In this document: one piece after another, positions 38,156 through 46,100 of the stretch | Position numbering within the stretch: the stretch's first letter is position 1 | Layout: each line of letters opens with the position of its first letter | Assembly: GCF_026343955.1 (NCBI RefSeq) | Contig: NZ_JAPKNI010000004.1 | Coordinates: 186,001 to 250,000, forward strand | Reading direction: 5' to 3' | Length of the DNA: 64,000 bases | From: Kaistia defluvii | GTDB taxonomy: Bacteria > Pseudomonadota > Alphaproteobacteria > Rhizobiales > Kaistiaceae | Notes under the pieces: generated by a model | Database searches by the model: none | What the model saw: only the letters and a program-made list of their open reading frames with translations | Told to the model about the DNA's origin: nothing | Translations under genes and position numbers: made by a program

Positions 38156-38833
38156 TCAGCCCTCGCGCGTCGACCGGTGCACGATGATGCGATGACCATC
38201 GACGGAAAGACGGCCTTCCTTGATCAGGGCGCGGATCTGCTTGTTCACCGCCTCGCGGCTGGCGCCCAGCATCTGGGCGAGCGTGCCCTGGGTCAGGTCG
38301 AGTTCGACCACCGCGACATCGCGCTCGATCCGGCCATGGATAAGCGCGAGCTGGCGCAGCAGTACCAGCAGACGATGGCGCAGATCGGTGAAGACAGCCC
38401 GGTTCACCTGCTCGTTGGTGTGCCGGAGCCTCTCGCACAGACTGAGGATGATCTGGCGCTGCAACTGGCTCGAGCTGTCGAGCAGGTTGAGGAAGGACTG
38501 GCGCGGAACGAAGATCAGCCGCGTCTCGGTCAGCGTCGCGGCGCCGGCGCTGCGCGGCAGGCCGTCGATGAGCGCGATCTCGCCGATCACCTCGCCTTCC
38601 TCGAAAAGCTGGATCGTCAGCTCGCGGCTGTCATCCGCCGTCAGGAAGATCCGGACGATCCCGTCCACGACGGAATAGAGCCCGTCCGATTCATCCCCTT
38701 GCGAAAACAGGATCGTATCGGCGGGATAGGTCGAGACGCGGGCGATCTGAGCGAGGCGCGTCAGATCCTCCCGATCCAGGCCGTTGAAGAAGCTCGTCCG
38801 ACCGAGCCAGGAAACAATCTCGGCGACTTGCAC
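38156..38833 (-). CDS. Crp/Fnr-family transcriptional regulator
   Basis: The protein has about 225 residues from GTG 38833 (VQVAEIVSWLGRTSFF), which follows a GGAGGG site. A TTG at 38893 would give 245 residues but has weaker support. The N-terminal cyclic-nucleotide-binding-like beta roll contains DTILFSQGDESDGLYSVVDG and GEVIGEIALIDGLPRSA. The C-terminal helix-turn-helix is LTQGTLAQMLGASREAVNKQ. The FNR cysteines are absent, so it is not an Fe-S oxygen sensor. It lies between the nucleotidyltransferase gene (66 bp upstream) and the glg operon (223 bp downstream), all on one strand, and could regulate either. Confidence 0.9.
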   Translation of the reverse strand: MQVAEIVSWLGRTSFFNGLDREDLTRLAQIARVSTYPADTILFSQGDESDGLYSVVDGIVRIFLTADDSRELTIQLFEEGEVIGEIALIDGLPRSAGAATLTETRLIFVPRQSFLNLLDSSSQLQRQIILSLCERLRHTNEQVNRAVFTDLRHRLLVLLRQLALIHGRIERDVAVVELDLTQGTLAQMLGASREAVNKQIRALIKEGRLSVDGHRIIVHRSTREG

Positions 38834-38899
38834 CCTGCCCTCCGTCGATCTCAGCACATCCCCACGATGCGTGTCCCTACGGATAGCACCCAATTCATC

Positions 38900-39958
38900 T
38901 CATGACGAGGGAAGCGAAGCGCGGCCCGGCCCACGCTTCAGCAATTCGCGAAACAGCGAGCGCCGCCAGGACTGCAGGGCCCGCTCGCCGGTCTCCATCG
39001 CCATCACGACGTTGCCATTGATGAGCAGCCGCGCCGCGCCCCGGAAGCGGACCGGCGCCAGCGCCCGGCCGATTTCCCGGCATCGCCTGTCGTCGTAGAG
39101 CGCTGCCGCCAGATCGAGCGCGGCGACCAGCGCCAGCCGGATGCCCGACCGGCGGACCAGATCCTCCAGCGCCTGCTCCTCCGCCGCCCCCTGAAGCCGG
39201 CGCGCCGCCTGCAGCACGTCGACGACCAGCCGCAGCAGTTCGAAATGGTGCGAGCTCGCCGCATGCACGCCGGCGATCGCCAGCCGTGTCGACGGTCGTG
39301 CCGCCTCGGCCGGGTCGCCATGCGTGCAAAGCTCGGCAAAACCGAGCGAGAGCTTCGAGCGCAGGCCCGGCGCATGCACCAGATTGCCCTGGATCTCCAG
39401 CATCAGGCGGCGGTGGACCGTATGGATCCACTTGCGTTCCAGCTGCTCGTCGTCGCGCTGGTCCGGCAACAGCTCGAAGCCGGAGGAAGCCACCACCGCC
39501 TCGACCGCCGCGAGGCTTTCCAGCGGCACGATCAGGTCGATGTCGCTGGTCGGGCGCAGGACGGGATCGGGATAGATGTTGTCGGCGAAATCATGCCCCT
39601 TGATCAGCAGCGCCGGCTGATGGGCGGCACGCAGCGCAGTCGAGAGGCGCTTGGCCTCGGCCCGCAGTTGCATGTTGAAGGCGACGCCGGCCGAGAAGCG
39701 TGCCACGAAATCGTCGCGCACCGGCCGAAGGTCGGCGCTGGTCAGGATCGGCCGCAGCTTGCGCAGCACGGCCGGCAGCACGCCATGGCGCTCGGCCTGC
39801 GACAGCAGAAGCTGCGCGCGCTCCGGCACGAGCGACATCGGAGCCAGGCTCGATTCCGGATCGGCAAGGGCGATCAGCAGGCGGCCATCGGCGCGTGAAA
39901 GGCGGCGCGGGGTTCCGCCTCGAAGCGGCACGGCCTCGGCAACATCAACGGTCGACAT
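38900..39958 (-). CDS. Nucleotidyltransferase-fold protein (NTP_transf_5 type), RiPP-associated
   Basis: The 352-residue protein begins MSTVDVAEAVPLRGG. The catalytic nucleotidyltransferase core is visible as LLIKGHDFADNIYPDPVLRP (K120, G121) and TSDIDLIVPL (D139 and D141, metal-binding). The rest is helical. Proteins of this family recur beside lasso-peptide-like gene sets with a PqqD-like protein, B2 peptidase and HPr-kinase-like protein, as here. A nucleotidyl-transfer tailoring step on the peptide is possible but unproven. It lies 137 bp downstream of the precursor gene on the same strand. Confidence 0.8.
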   Translation of the reverse strand: MSTVDVAEAVPLRGGTPRRLSRADGRLLIALADPESSLAPMSLVPERAQLLLSQAERHGVLPAVLRKLRPILTSADLRPVRDDFVARFSAGVAFNMQLRAEAKRLSTALRAAHQPALLIKGHDFADNIYPDPVLRPTSDIDLIVPLESLAAVEAVVASSGFELLPDQRDDEQLERKWIHTVHRRLMLEIQGNLVHAPGLRSKLSLGFAELCTHGDPAEAARPSTRLAIAGVHAASSHHFELLRLVVDVLQAARRLQGAAEEQALEDLVRRSGIRLALVAALDLAAALYDDRRCREIGRALAPVRFRGAARLLINGNVVMAMETGERALQSWRRSLFRELLKRGPGRASLPSS

Positions 39959-40015
39959 GCAACATCATTCCAGCGACGGCAAAACCGGAGGAACATGTCC
40001 AACCGGATGAACGAA

Positions 40016-40036
40016 GGGCGATGCCCGGCATCGCCC
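40016..40036. repeat. Perfect inverted repeat between precursor gene and nucleotidyltransferase gene
   Basis: GGGCGATGCC (40016-40025), one base, then GGCATCGCCC (40027-40036). Read leftward it lies 60 bp after the precursor stop and before the nucleotidyltransferase start, with no T-run. It may be a processing or attenuation hairpin that keeps precursor mRNA in excess. Confidence 0.55.
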
Positions 40037-40095
40037 ATCATCCTGCAAACCAGGGCGCCTCCGTGCCGGGACACGAGGGCGGATCGCAGGTCAGC

Positions 40096-40194
40096 CTAGG
40101 GCGGCGGGGGCGGCGTGACGCCGGAGATCGCCGCGACAATCATCGCAACCCGATCCCGCTTCAGAAGCTCGGGCTTCTCATAGGTCTTCTTCAT
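40096..40194 (-). CDS. RiPP precursor peptide, lasso-like leader with proline-rich C-terminus
   Basis: This 32-residue peptide is too short for most gene finders. It begins MKKTYEKPELLKR and ends SGVTPPPPP, with a short hydrophobic middle (VAMIVAAI). The leader matches the recognition pattern YxxPxL bound by PqqD-like lasso B1 proteins (Y5, P8, L10); the usual Gly that follows is Asp14. The start is ATG 40194, behind GGGGAATATGGA; ATG 40212 would add six residues. Ser24 and Thr27 are the only hydroxyl residues near the C-terminus. There is no Asp or Glu after residue 14, so a lasso ring cannot form. It is divergent from the PqqD-like, B2 and kinase genes. No expression data were available. 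Confidence 0.75.
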   Translation of the reverse strand: MKKTYEKPELLKRDRVAMIVAAISGVTPPPPP

Positions 40195-40263
40195 TCCATA
40201 TTCCCCAGTCATCTCTTGAATCGTTCGGGAATTACCCGCCGATAGCCCAGCCAACCGCAAGCG

Positions 40264-40276
40264 TGACCTCTGGTCA
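40264..40276. promoter_or_regulatory. 13-bp palindrome in the divergent RiPP promoter region
   Basis: TGACC-TCT-GGTCA lies between the precursor start (40194) and the PqqD-like gene start (40333), 70 and 57 bp away respectively. On the minus strand it includes a TTGACC that could serve as a -35 element. It may be an operator serving both transcripts. Confidence 0.4.
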
Positions 40277-40332
40277 AGCACACGGGCTTCGGCTATCCCA
40301 CTTTTCGCACCAGCCTTACGGAGAGACATCCC

Positions 40333-40626
40333 GTGTCTAGAATCGAGCCGAGCGCCGTTTGGGCGCTTCATGAAAATACAAGCTTTCAGCCGCTCGGCGA
40401 CGGCGAAGGCGGCGTGCTGCTCGACACGGTGTCGGGCCAGCTGTTCACCTGCAACGACACTACGGCAGCCTTCCTGTCGACGGTCGACGGAACGCGCAAC
40501 TTCGCCGGCATCCTGACGGAACTCGAGACGGTTTTTGACGTCGACGCCGACATGCTGCGCGACGACATGTCGGAACTCGCCAACCATCTGGCCTCCGAAG
40601 GCCTGATCGTCCGCGTCGACAAGTGA
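40333..40626 (+). CDS. PqqD-like RiPP recognition protein (lasso B1 type)
   Basis: The 97-residue protein starts at GTG 40333 after GGAGAG. It shows the PqqD fold signature: GGVLLDTVSGQLFTCNDTTA, corresponding to the usual D-x-x-x-G-x-x-Y-x-L-N-x-T, and then a helical end (MSELANHLASEGLIVRVD). PqqD-like domains bind precursor leader peptides and hand them to processing enzymes. In lasso systems this is the B1 protein and its partner is the B2 peptidase, encoded next with a GTGA overlap. The likely ligand is the YEKPEL leader of the peptide encoded divergently. Confidence 0.88.
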   Translation: MSRIEPSAVWALHENTSFQPLGDGEGGVLLDTVSGQLFTCNDTTAAFLSTVDGTRNFAGILTELETVFDVDADMLRDDMSELANHLASEGLIVRVDK

Positions 40627-41054
40627 CAGCCGGCAGCGTCCTGCGCCGGGCGATGTTCCGGGCCGAAATGTGGTTCTGGGCTCGCACCCTGCCGTTGCGC
40701 TGCCGAAAATCGCGCGATTTCGCCGACATCATGCGGATCGCCGATGCCGGCGCGGACCGCCGCTACCACGGCTTGGCCGCGCCCTACATCGCCCATCGCG
40801 CCAAGCGCGCCGCCCGCCGCCCCTGGGTGATGCGCGACCGCCGGTGCCTGCGCGAAGGCATTCTCGCCTACCGCTTCCTGACGCTCGCGGGCATCCCGGC
40901 CGACATGTATTTCGGCGTCGATCGCAAGAGCATCGGCAGCGCGAAGCTCTCCGCCCATTGCTGGGTCGTCGTCGACGGCAAGCCGCTTCTCAATCCACCC
41001 GAGCCGTCCATGGTGACGGTGTTCATCGAAAAGAACCGCGCCGGACACGCCTGA
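40623..41054 (+). CDS. Lasso-peptide B2-type leader peptidase (transglutaminase-like)
   Basis: The 143-residue protein starts at GTG 40623, overlapping the PqqD-like stop. It has the B2 family pattern: RRCLREGILAYRFLTLAGIP with the nucleophile Cys75, and KLSAHCWVVVDGKPL with His112 and Asp118, giving a plausible Cys-His-Asp triad. YFGVDRK corresponds to the conserved GV segment. In lasso systems B2 removes the leader while the cyclase closes the ring; no cyclase gene is present here. The product probably cuts the precursor to release its C-terminal part. The stop overlaps the next start (TGATG). Confidence 0.88.
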   Translation: MTAGSVLRRAMFRAEMWFWARTLPLRCRKSRDFADIMRIADAGADRRYHGLAAPYIAHRAKRAARRPWVMRDRRCLREGILAYRFLTLAGIPADMYFGVDRKSIGSAKLSAHCWVVVDGKPLLNPPEPSMVTVFIEKNRAGHA

Positions 41055-42061
41055 TGCACACGACCCGCTATGTCATTCCCGGCCTCGCCTTCAACATCGT
41101 CGCCGAACGCGAGGGTCTGGCCGCGCCGATCTTCCCGCAGCTTGTCGGGTTCCAGCAGCCGGAAGGCCCGGTCGCGCATGAGATCCGGGTCCGCGAAGCG
41201 GCCGGCGACGACATTCCCACCGAGGGCGAGGTGATCTGGTCCGGCAAGCTGATCGACGGCCTCTATGCCGAGATCAGCACGCATGGCAACCGGCAGCAGT
41301 TCCGCGTCCCAGGCAAGCTTTCGATCGTCGAGGAACTCGGCAAACCGCACACCGACGTCCAGGTGACGGCTGCAGCCGAACAGCCTTTCCGCTCCATGGC
41401 CGGCGCCGTGCTCTTCGACATGGTGCTGCGCGGGCACGGGCTGATGACGATTCACTCTGCCTCGCTGATGGTGCCCGGGCGGGACGAACTCATGCTGCTG
41501 TTCGCCCCCAGCGGCTTCGGCAAGACGACGACCTCGCTGGCGCTGGCGCTGGGTGGCTACGGCCATATGGGCGATGACGTGGTGATCCTGCGCCAGGAGG
41601 GCACCGACCTGTTCGGGTGGGGCATGCCGCGCACGTTGAAGGTGCAGCGCCGCACGGCGGCGATGTTCCCGGAAATCCTGCCGCATCTGGGCGAATTCGG
41701 CGGCGAGGAGGACGAGGCGCCGCTTACCCGGGCAGCGCTGGCCGAACTGATGCCGCTGCCGGATGCCTCGAAGAGCTACAAGATCGCCGCCGTGGTGGTG
41801 GTGGGCCCTCGCTCGGAAGGCGGGGCAAGCCTGGCCCGCCTCAGCAAGGGCGACGCGCTCTCCGTGATCCTCAGCGACAATATCGGCCTGCTCGGCGGCG
41901 GCGTCCCGCGTTCGCAGCAGGTGCTGTTCCGGCTGCTGTCCAGGCTTGTCGGCGCAACCCCGACCTTCCGCCTCGACGCCGGCAACCAGCCGCGTCGCAT
42001 CGCGCCCGCATTCGACGCGGCGCTGGGCATCGTGCGCGAGGCGCAGGCCGCCGAGGCTTAG
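41054..42061 (+). CDS. HPr-kinase-like ATP-binding protein of the RiPP locus
   Basis: The 335-residue protein begins MHTTRYVIPGLAFN. The C-terminal two-thirds resembles HPr serine kinase: TIHSASLMV, the P-loop LFAPSGFGKTTTS (K157, T158) and the downstream acidic GYGHMGDDVVIL. Homologues in paeninodin-type lasso clusters phosphorylate the C-terminal Ser of the precursor. Here the candidate acceptors are Ser24 or Thr27 of the precursor. It is the third gene of the tightly overlapped PqqD-like, B2, kinase operon. After its stop the sequence enters a repeat-bearing gap. The kinase reaction is inferred from family knowledge. Confidence 0.82.
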   Translation: MHTTRYVIPGLAFNIVAEREGLAAPIFPQLVGFQQPEGPVAHEIRVREAAGDDIPTEGEVIWSGKLIDGLYAEISTHGNRQQFRVPGKLSIVEELGKPHTDVQVTAAAEQPFRSMAGAVLFDMVLRGHGLMTIHSASLMVPGRDELMLLFAPSGFGKTTTSLALALGGYGHMGDDVVILRQEGTDLFGWGMPRTLKVQRRTAAMFPEILPHLGEFGGEEDEAPLTRAALAELMPLPDASKSYKIAAVVVVGPRSEGGASLARLSKGDALSVILSDNIGLLGGGVPRSQQVLFRLLSRLVGATPTFRLDAGNQPRRIAPAFDAALGIVREAQAAEA

Positions 42062-42116
42062 GGCGACTGAGGGCGTCGGGCCGACCAAGCTTGGCCGAGC
42101 GAGGCTAGGGAGATCC

Positions 42117-42165
42117 CTGGACCCTCCTTCGAGGCCCGGCTGCGCCGGGCACCTCAGGATGATGG
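42117..42165 (+). repeat. 49-bp REP-like element (left copy)
   Basis: The ends are CTGGACCCTCCTTCGAGG and CCTCAGGATGATGG, around the internal hairpin CCCGG-CTG-CGCCGGG. An inverted copy lies at 42350-42398. The internal stem differs between copies while the flanks are conserved. Confidence 0.85.
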
Positions 42166-42349
42166 TCGTGGAGCGGGGCGTAGTTTAGGGCTGCTGGTGG
42201 GCGACCAGCGCGGCGATGAAGATACGGCGCATGGCCGCCTCCTCGATCGGGGCGGTGGCAGCGCTCCGGCCACAGTCCGCCTGCGATCCTCGGACTGGTT
42301 CACCCAGTTCCATCCATTGCGTACTCCGCCGTCCCCTCACCCACCCCGG

Positions 42350-42398
42350 CCATCATCCTGAGGCGCTCCGCGCAGCGGAGCCTCGAAGGAGGGTCCAG
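42350..42398 (-). repeat. 49-bp REP-like element (right, inverted copy)
   Basis: Read on the minus strand it matches the copy at 42117-42165 at both ends, with the internal stem changed to GCTCCGC-TGC-GCGGAGC. Stem-preserving change between copies indicates that the folded form matters. Confidence 0.85.
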
Positions 42399-42403
42399 CC
42401 ATC

Positions 42404-42994
42404 TCAATTCTCCCCGCCCAGCATCCGGCGCACCAGCAGGTGGCCCAGCGCCCGAGGTTCGGTTTCGGCGACCAGCGTCAGCTTGCTGGTCACCGCCAGG
42501 GTCGAGATGCCGTGCAGGCCCGCCCACATCGTGACCGTGGCGGCCTGGCGCGCCTCGCGGGTCTGATCCGGCATAAGCGGTCCCAGCGCCTCTGCGACGA
42601 GACCCAGCAACGCCGCGAGCTTCGGACGGTACCAGTCCGGCAGATCCTCGCCCTCCGGCAAACGATGCTCGAACAGCAGGCTCCAGAGGCGCGGCCGGCT
42701 TTCGACGAAATCGAAATAGGCCTCCACCAGCCGCTCCGGCCTGGCCGCCAGTTCCGCCCGCGCCGCCTCGACCAGAACCACCGCCAGCGCATCGAGCGTG
42801 GCGGCGTTGAGCTGGACGATCAGGTCGTCGAGATTGGCGAAGAGATTGTAGAGTGTGCCGGGCGCATAGCCGATCCGCTCGGCGACCCGGCGGACCGTCA
42901 GGCCGCGCAGCCCCTCCTCCATGACGATCGCGCGCCCAGCCTCCAGCGCCAGGCGCTTCAACTCCTCCGGGGCGTGGTCGCTGCGTCGTGCCAT
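42404..42994 (-). CDS. TetR-family transcriptional regulator
   Basis: The 196-residue protein starts at ATG 42994 (MARRSDHAPEELKRLA). The N-terminal helix-turn-helix is GLRGLTVRRVAERIGYAPGT followed by LYNLFANLDDLI, as in TetR/AcrR. The C-terminal part matches the WHG-type effector domain (RLWSLLFEHRLP, MWAGLHGISTLA). It is divergent from the acyltransferase-ligase gene, with two identical-type operators between them. It is probably a repressor of both genes and may sense an acyl-CoA or fatty acid; the ligand is inferred only from the neighbour. Confidence 0.9.
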   Translation of the reverse strand: MARRSDHAPEELKRLALEAGRAIVMEEGLRGLTVRRVAERIGYAPGTLYNLFANLDDLIVQLNAATLDALAVVLVEAARAELAARPERLVEAYFDFVESRPRLWSLLFEHRLPEGEDLPDWYRPKLAALLGLVAEALGPLMPDQTREARQAATVTMWAGLHGISTLAVTSKLTLVAETEPRALGHLLVRRMLGGEN

Positions 42995-43046
42995 GTCACC
43001 TCCTGCCGGACTTCGTGCCATCGATCCATGTGCTCCCTATCATATA

Positions 43047-43061
43047 TTGAACATCGTTCAA
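43047..43061. promoter_or_regulatory. TetR operator 1
   Basis: TTGAAC-ATC-GTTCAA is a perfect inverted repeat with 6-bp arms, 53 bp upstream of the TetR start. A near-identical site follows 30 bp further on. Confidence 0.8.
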
Positions 43062-43076
43062 AACACTGATAGAGAA

Positions 43077-43091
43077 TTGAACACCGTTCAA
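43077..43091. promoter_or_regulatory. TetR operator 2
   Basis: TTGAAC-ACC-GTTCAA is 30 bp (about three helical turns) from operator 1 and 47 bp upstream of the acyltransferase-ligase start. The same-face spacing suggests cooperative binding of two TetR dimers. Confidence 0.8.
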
Positions 43092-43137
43092 TTAATGCGG
43101 CTTGCGACTTGCCGCGAACAGGCTGAGGTTTGACGCC

Positions 43138-46100
43138 ATGGATGCTTCCGCACAGACACCCTCGCCCGACGCCCCGCCGCTCGACCGCATGCAGGCCGGC
43201 TCGCCGCCGCTGCTGAAGACGCCCGGCTTCCTGCCGCTCTTCATCGTGCAGTGGTTCGGCGCCTTTGCCGACAACGCGCTGAAGAGCGCCTTCGGCTTCA
43301 TGGTCGCCTATGGCGGCGCCGACCTGTTCGGCCTGTCGCCGCAGGTGTCGGTTACCCTGGGCGGCGCGGTGTTCATCCTGCCCTTCTTCCTGTTCTCCGG
43401 CGTCTCGGGCCGCCTGTCCGACACGGTCGACAAGAAGCTGGTCGTGCGCTGGACCCGGCTGGCCGAAGTGGCGCTGGCGATCCTGTCGTCGATCGCGATC
43501 ATGATCCATTCGGCGCCGCTCGCCCTGCTCGGCATGTTCTTCTATGCCGTGCAATCGACCATCTTCGGGCCGGCGAAATATTCGATCCTGCCGCAATTCG
43601 TCAGCCGCGAGCGCCTGGTCGCCGCCAATGCGATGTTCGAGGGCTCGACCTTCGTCGCGATCCTGCTCGGCACACTGTTTGGCGGGCTCACCATCGGGCT
43701 GGGCGGCACCTGGGTGGCGGTCATCGGCCTCGTCTCGGTCGCGCTGGTCGGCGCGGTCGCCGCCTTCTTCATCCCCTCCGCGCCGCCGGCGCCCGGCGCT
43801 GGAAAGTTCAGGTTCTCGCCTGTCGGCTCCAGCCGCGACGCCTTCGCCGCCATCCGCCGCAAGCGCACACTGTTCCTCGCCGTCTCCGGCATCTCCTGGT
43901 TCTGGATGATCGGCCTGATCGTGATGTCGGTGTTCCCCGACTTCGCCAAGACGACGCTGAAGGTCGACGAGATCGTAGCCAACCTGCTCGTCGCCGCCTT
44001 CGTCATCGGCATCGCGCTCGGCTCGGCCGCCACGGCGAAGCTGCTCGCCGGCCGGATCTCGGCCCGCCATACGCCGATCGGCGCGCTGGTGATGGCCGCC
44101 TTCATGGTAGACCTCTCGCATTCGGCCAGCGCGCTGGGCGCGGTCGGCGCCGGCGGGGCGCTGGATTTCGGCGCCTTCATCACCTCGGCCGCCGGCATCC
44201 GCGTGCTGGTCGATCTCGTCGGCGTCGCCTTTGGCGGCGGCCTGTTCACGGTGCCGCTCTATGCGCTGCTGCAATCGCGCGCCGAGGAGCATGAACGTTC
44301 GGCGGCGATCGCCGGCAACAACATCCTGAACGCGGCCGTCATGGTCGCCGGCACCGTGGTCGCGGCCGCCCTGCTCGCCGCCGGCGTCACCACGCTGCAG
44401 CTGCTGTTCTGGCTCGGCCTCGCCAACATCCTCGCGGCGATCGTCTGCCTCAAATTCGTGCCGGACGAGATGGTCAAGGCGATCGGCCACCGGCTGATGC
44501 AGCTGCTGTTCCGCGCCCGCGTCAAGGGCCTGGACAACTATGGCGACGGCGAGGACGCCGCCGTCGTCGTGATCAACCACACATCGTTCATCGACGCCGT
44601 GCTGATCGGCTGCATGCTGCCGGGCAAGCCGGTCTTCGCGATCAACAAATACATCGCCGAGAAGTGGTGGGTGCGCCCGGCCTTCCTGTTCTTCGACCTC
44701 GTGCCGGTCGACCCGACCAGCCCGTTCACCGTCCGCAAGATGGTGAAGCTGGTGAAGGAAGGCCGACGGCTGGTGATCTTCCCGGAAGGGCGCATCACCG
44801 TCACCGGCGCGCTGATGAAGGTCTATGACGGTCCCGCGATGATCGCGGCGCTTGCCGACGTGCCGATCATTCCCGTCCGCATCGACGGCGCGCAATACAC
44901 CCTCTTCTCCCGGTTGAAGGGCAAGGTGCGTCGCCGCCTGTTCCCCGAGATCCAGATGACCGTGCTGCCGACGCGGCGGATCGAGCTGACTCCCGGCCTG
45001 GTCGGCCGCAAGCGCCGGCACGAAGCCGGGCATCATCTGCAGGCGATCATGACCGAGATGGTCTACGAGACCAGCCCGGCGGCGGAGACGCTGTTCGACA
45101 CCCTGCTGCGTGCCCGCCACATCCACGGCAAGCGGCCGGTGCTGGAAGACGTGACGCGCAACCCGATCGGCTACAAGCAAATCATCCGCGGCGCCTTCGC
45201 GCTCGGCAAGTCGTTCGCGAAGCTGTCGGAGCCGGGCGAACGGGTTGGCGTGCTGCTGCCCAACACGCTGGCCGCCGTCGTCACCTTCTTCGGGCTGCAG
45301 GTGACGGGCCGGATCCCGGCCATGCTCAACTTCTCCGCCGGTCCAGCTTCCGTCGATGCGGCCCGCAAGGCGGCCGAGGTAAAGCTGGTGCTGACCTCGC
45401 GCCAGTTCATCGAGAAGGGCCGGCTGCAGCCGCTCGCCGACATCCTCGGCCAGAACGCCCGCCTCGTCTATCTGGAGGACCTGCGCGGCGAGGTCGGCCT
45501 CTTCCGCAAGCTGTTCGCGTTTGCCGGCGGCGTCGCGCCGCGGTTCCTGAGCCGCGTCGCCTTCCAGCGCCCGACCGATCCGCAGGCAGAAGCCGTGGTG
45601 CTGTTCACCTCCGGCTCGGAGGGCACGCCCAAGGGCGTCTCCCTCAGCCACCACGCCATCCAGGCGAACCGCCAGCAGATCGCCAGCGTCATCGACTTTT
45701 CCGGCGAGGATATCGTCTTGAACGCGCTGCCGCTGTTCCACGCCTTCGGGCTGACGGCGGGCTGCCTGCTGCCGCTCTTCTCCGGCGTCCGGCAGATGCT
45801 CTACCCCTCGCCGCTGCATTACCGGATCGTGCCGGAGATGGCTTATGACGTGAACGCCACCATCCTGTTCGGCACCGACACCTTCCTCGCCGGCTATGCC
45901 CGGATGGCGCATCCCTACGACTTCTACTCGGTCCGCTACGTCTTCGCCGGTGCGGAGCGGGTGAAGCCGGAGACGCGCCGCGTCTGGGCCGAGAAGTTCG
46001 GCATCCGCCTGCTGGAAGGCTATGGCACGACGGAAACCGCGCCGGTGATCTCGATCAACACGCCGATGGCCAACCGGCCGGGCTCGGTCGGCAAGGCGCT

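Larger units (their letters stand above)
42062..42403. other. Intergenic region with an inverted repeat pair and a possible gene remnant
   Basis: This 342-bp gap separates the kinase gene from the convergent TetR gene. It holds two facing 49-bp repeats (42117-42165 and 42350-42398). On the minus strand between them a short frame encodes a peptide ending MRRIFIAALVAHQQP. It has no recognisable family and may be a decayed gene or noise. Confidence 0.5.

Noticed and set aside
35362-38187. A 941-codon open frame on the plus strand opposite glgP
   Set aside because: It is antisense to an intact glycogen phosphorylase with all motifs, and its own translation has no domain. The same applies to the long plus-strand frame opposite glgB (33282-35444).
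40096-42061. Canonical lasso peptide cluster
   Set aside because: No asparagine-synthetase-like cyclase is encoded and the precursor has no acidic ring-closing residue, so the ordinary lasso label was not used.
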